Source of the DNA: JBGPBY01 sp041481485
GTDB taxonomy: Bacteria > Acidobacteriota > Terriglobia > 20CM-2-55-15
NCBI GenBank assembly: GCA_041481485.1
Contig: JBGPBY010000378.1
Coordinates: 1 to 7,249, forward strand
Reading direction: 5' to 3'
Length of the DNA: 7,249 nucleotides
This document shows, in pieces, positions 5,187 to 7,249 of the stretch. Made by a program: the position numbers and the translations under genes. The notes under the pieces were generated by a model. It was not told the origin of the DNA, made no database searches, and worked only from the letters and a program-made list of their open reading frames with translations. The stretch's first letter is position 1, and each line of letters begins with the position of its first letter.

Positions 5187-7249
5187 ATGGCAGAGTTTTT
5201 TGTCCGCCGGCCGACCGTCGCGATCGTCATTGCAATCATCACTATTCTTGCAGGCCTCGTCTCCATGCGTGGCCTGCCGGAAGCGCAATTCCCGGATATC
5301 GTTCCGCCTCAGATCATCGTATCTACCGTTTATCCCGGAGCCGATGCGCAAACCGTGGAGCAATCCGTCGCCACTCCCATCGAACAACAAATGAACGGCG
5401 TCGACAACATGCTCTACATGCAATCGACCAACGGCAATGACAACTCGATGGCATTGACCGTAACATTCGACGTCGACACCGATGTGAATACCGACGAGGT
5501 CAATGTTCAAAACCGTCTGGCGCAGGCCACTCCCAATCTTCCCCCCGAGGTATCGCGCTTCGGTACGACAATTCGAAAGTCGACCGGACTTCCACTCATG
5601 GCGCTGGCTCTCTATTCTCCGAAGCGCACGCACGATTCGCTCTTTCTTGCGAACTACGCCAACATCAACATCGCAGATCAGCTATTGCGCGTTCCCGGCG
5701 CCGGACAAGTGTTGTTGTTCGGCGCGACCGACTACTCCATGCGCATCTGGATCAAGCCGCAGTCGCTGGCGAAACTCGGGCTGACGGTTTCGGACCTTGT
5801 GTCCGCACTCAATCAACAAAACACCGTAAATCCGGCTGGTCAGATTGGCGGCAATCCGGCGATACCTGGCGCGCAAATGACGTACGCCATTCGCACTCAG
5901 GGTCGGCTGGTAACCGCCGAAGAGTTCGGCGATGTCGTCGTGAGGGCGAATCCGGACGGATCCCTGGTACGCATGAAAGATGTTTCGCGCATCGAACTGG
6001 GCGCTCTCAGTTACAACGAACTCTCCCGGTTTAATGGCCAGCCCAGCTGCATCATCGCCGTATTTCTCACGCCCGGCGCCAACGCCGTTGCGGTTGCGCA
6101 AGGGATCCGCGCTGTCATGGCGCAACTGAAAACGCGCTTCCCTGACGATCTCGAGTACAACGCGGCGCTCGATACCACGCTTCCGGTAACCGAAGGTATT
6201 CGCGAAATCCTCGTCACACTCGTCGTCGCTTTGGGCCTGGTGATTCTCGTGGTCTATCTGTTTCTACAGAACTGGCGCGCCACACTGATTCCGATGATTG
6301 CGGTTCCGGTTTCCCTCATCGGAACTTTTGCGGCTTTTCCCGCGCTCGGATTTTCGATCAATACGCTGTCGCTGTTTGGTCTGGTCCTGGCCATTGGACT
6401 TGTTGTGGATGACGCCATCGTTGTCGTCGAAGCGGTGGAACATCATATCGAGCGGGGACTGAGCCCGCGAGATGCAACGCTTCAGGCCATGCGGGAAGTT
6501 TCCGGACCAGTCATCGCAATTGCGTTGATTCTCGCTTCGGTATTTATTCCGATGGCATTTACCGGAGGCATACAGGGACGGCTGAACAAGCAGTTCGCGG
6601 TTGCTGTTGCCATCTCCGTGATGATCTCCGCATTTAACGCGTTGACTCTTGCGCCTGCGCTTTCGGCCATGCTGCTCCGGCCGCGCAAGGAATCACGCGG
6701 ACCGATCGGCGCGTTCTTCCGGTTGTTCAATCGCGTATTTGAAAAACTGAAAGATGGCTATGTGAGTGTCAGTCACGGCTTGATCCGCAAGGCCATCGTC
6801 GGCGCTCTGATCCTGGCCGTCTTCTTTGCGCTCGACGTCTCGATCGGAAGGAAACTGCCCACCAGCTTTCTGCCTGATGAAGACTATGGGTTTCTCTTCA
6901 TGAACGTGCAGTTGCCACCTGCGGCCTCGCTCGAGCGAACGGACGCAGTGGCGCGCAAGATAGAAGGCATCCTCGCAAAAACTCCGGGCATTAAGGACTA
7001 CACGACAATCGATGGGTTCAGTCTGCTGACCCGTGTGTCGACAACCAACAGCGCGTTTTACTTTGTTGCGTTGAAACCCTGGGATGAGCGCACCGCTCCC
7101 GGACTGGATTCGCAGTCGATTCTGGGAAACATCAACCGGCAGCTTGCTTCCCAGGTTCAGGAAGCGGTGGCCTTTGCATTCAGCCCACCGGCAATTCCCG
7201 GATTCGGCAGTTCGACCGGATTTTCCCTTTGGCTGCAGGACCGCAGCGG
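5187..7249 (+). CDS. RND multidrug efflux pump, HAE-1 type (AcrB-like), 3' end outside window
   Basis: The frame is open from ATG 5187 to the window edge, giving 687 complete codons of an expected roughly 1,050. It encodes the inner-membrane, proton-driven pump of a tripartite exporter. It opens with MAEFFVRRP and transmembrane helix 1 (about 10-28), then the first porter/docking half. Helix 2 (about 340-360) runs into YLFLQNWRATLIP, very like AcrB. The proton relay in helix 4 reads GLVVDDAIVVVE, with Asp408 and Asp409 matching AcrB Asp407/Asp408. Helices 5-6 and the second periplasmic half follow, including FLPDEDYG (561-568). The second-half Lys that completes the relay lies beyond the window. 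AAAGGA (5172-5177) serves as ribosome binding site inside the end of the adaptor gene, and only 3 bases separate the two genes, so translation is probably coupled. No frameshift or lesion is seen. Confidence 0.95.
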   Translation, partial: MAEFFVRRPTVAIVIAIITILAGLVSMRGLPEAQFPDIVPPQIIVSTVYPGADAQTVEQSVATPIEQQMNGVDNMLYMQSTNGNDNSMALTVTFDVDTDVNTDEVNVQNRLAQATPNLPPEVSRFGTTIRKSTGLPLMALALYSPKRTHDSLFLANYANINIADQLLRVPGAGQVLLFGATDYSMRIWIKPQSLAKLGLTVSDLVSALNQQNTVNPAGQIGGNPAIPGAQMTYAIRTQGRLVTAEEFGDVVVRANPDGSLVRMKDVSRIELGALSYNELSRFNGQPSCIIAVFLTPGANAVAVAQGIRAVMAQLKTRFPDDLEYNAALDTTLPVTEGIREILVTLVVALGLVILVVYLFLQNWRATLIPMIAVPVSLIGTFAAFPALGFSINTLSLFGLVLAIGLVVDDAIVVVEAVEHHIERGLSPRDATLQAMREVSGPVIAIALILASVFIPMAFTGGIQGRLNKQFAVAVAISVMISAFNALTLAPALSAMLLRPRKESRGPIGAFFRLFNRVFEKLKDGYVSVSHGLIRKAIVGALILAVFFALDVSIGRKLPTSFLPDEDYGFLFMNVQLPPAASLERTDAVARKIEGILAKTPGIKDYTTIDGFSLLTRVSTTNSAFYFVALKPWDERTAPGLDSQSILGNINRQLASQVQEAVAFAFSPPAIPGFGSSTGFSLWLQDRS

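Noticed and set aside
4755..5633. 292-codon minus-strand frame across the adaptor-pump junction
   Set aside because: It lies opposite two well-conserved efflux genes, is rich in Arg, His and Ser as antisense frames typically are, and shows no domain.

Overview
The window reads as ordinary chromosomal DNA from a moderately GC-rich, Gram-negative-type (diderm) bacterium. A soil-type Acidobacteriota is the best guess. This is an inference from family content only: a CE15-type esterase carrying a Gly/Ala/Arg-rich insert, a DUF6152 secreted protein, a YYPG-type carboxypeptidase-regulatory-like protein, and an RND pump whose lipoprotein adaptor has an RDTPLA-type hairpin tip. No rRNA, tRNA, CRISPR array, integrase or transposase is visible.

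Layout. Positions 1-420 (+) encode a small zinc-ribbon membrane protein. Positions 512-2143 (+) encode an exported glucuronoyl-esterase-like (CE15-type) hydrolase interrupted by a low-complexity insert of about 83 residues. A strong stem-loop at 2150-2181 separates it from a convergent minus-strand group. That group is read from 3564 downward: a secreted single-domain carboxypeptidase-regulatory-like protein (3157-3564), a DUF6152 protein with a 12-proline tail (2587-3090), and a 64-residue orphan protein (2236-2430). A divergent intergenic region of 323 bases (3565-3887) carries two copies of a CTCTCCCGTCGGG palindromic motif. It leads into a plus-strand efflux operon: a lipoprotein periplasmic adaptor (3888-5183), then an HAE-1 type RND pump that starts 3 bases after the adaptor stop (5187) and runs off the end of the window.

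How the genes work together. The adaptor and pump are clearly one translationally coupled unit. They should form two parts of a tripartite drug or metabolite efflux complex; the outer-membrane channel is not in view and may lie downstream. The esterase is probably a stand-alone secreted enzyme acting on plant cell-wall lignin-glucuronoxylan esters. The minus-strand secreted proteins have no assigned function. I found no convincing new multi-gene system. The points most worth a second look are the insert and the apparently relocated catalytic acid of the esterase, the polyproline tail of the DUF6152 protein with a protein-like reading frame just behind it, the paired palindromes in front of the efflux operon, and the orphan small gene with a strong ribosome binding site.
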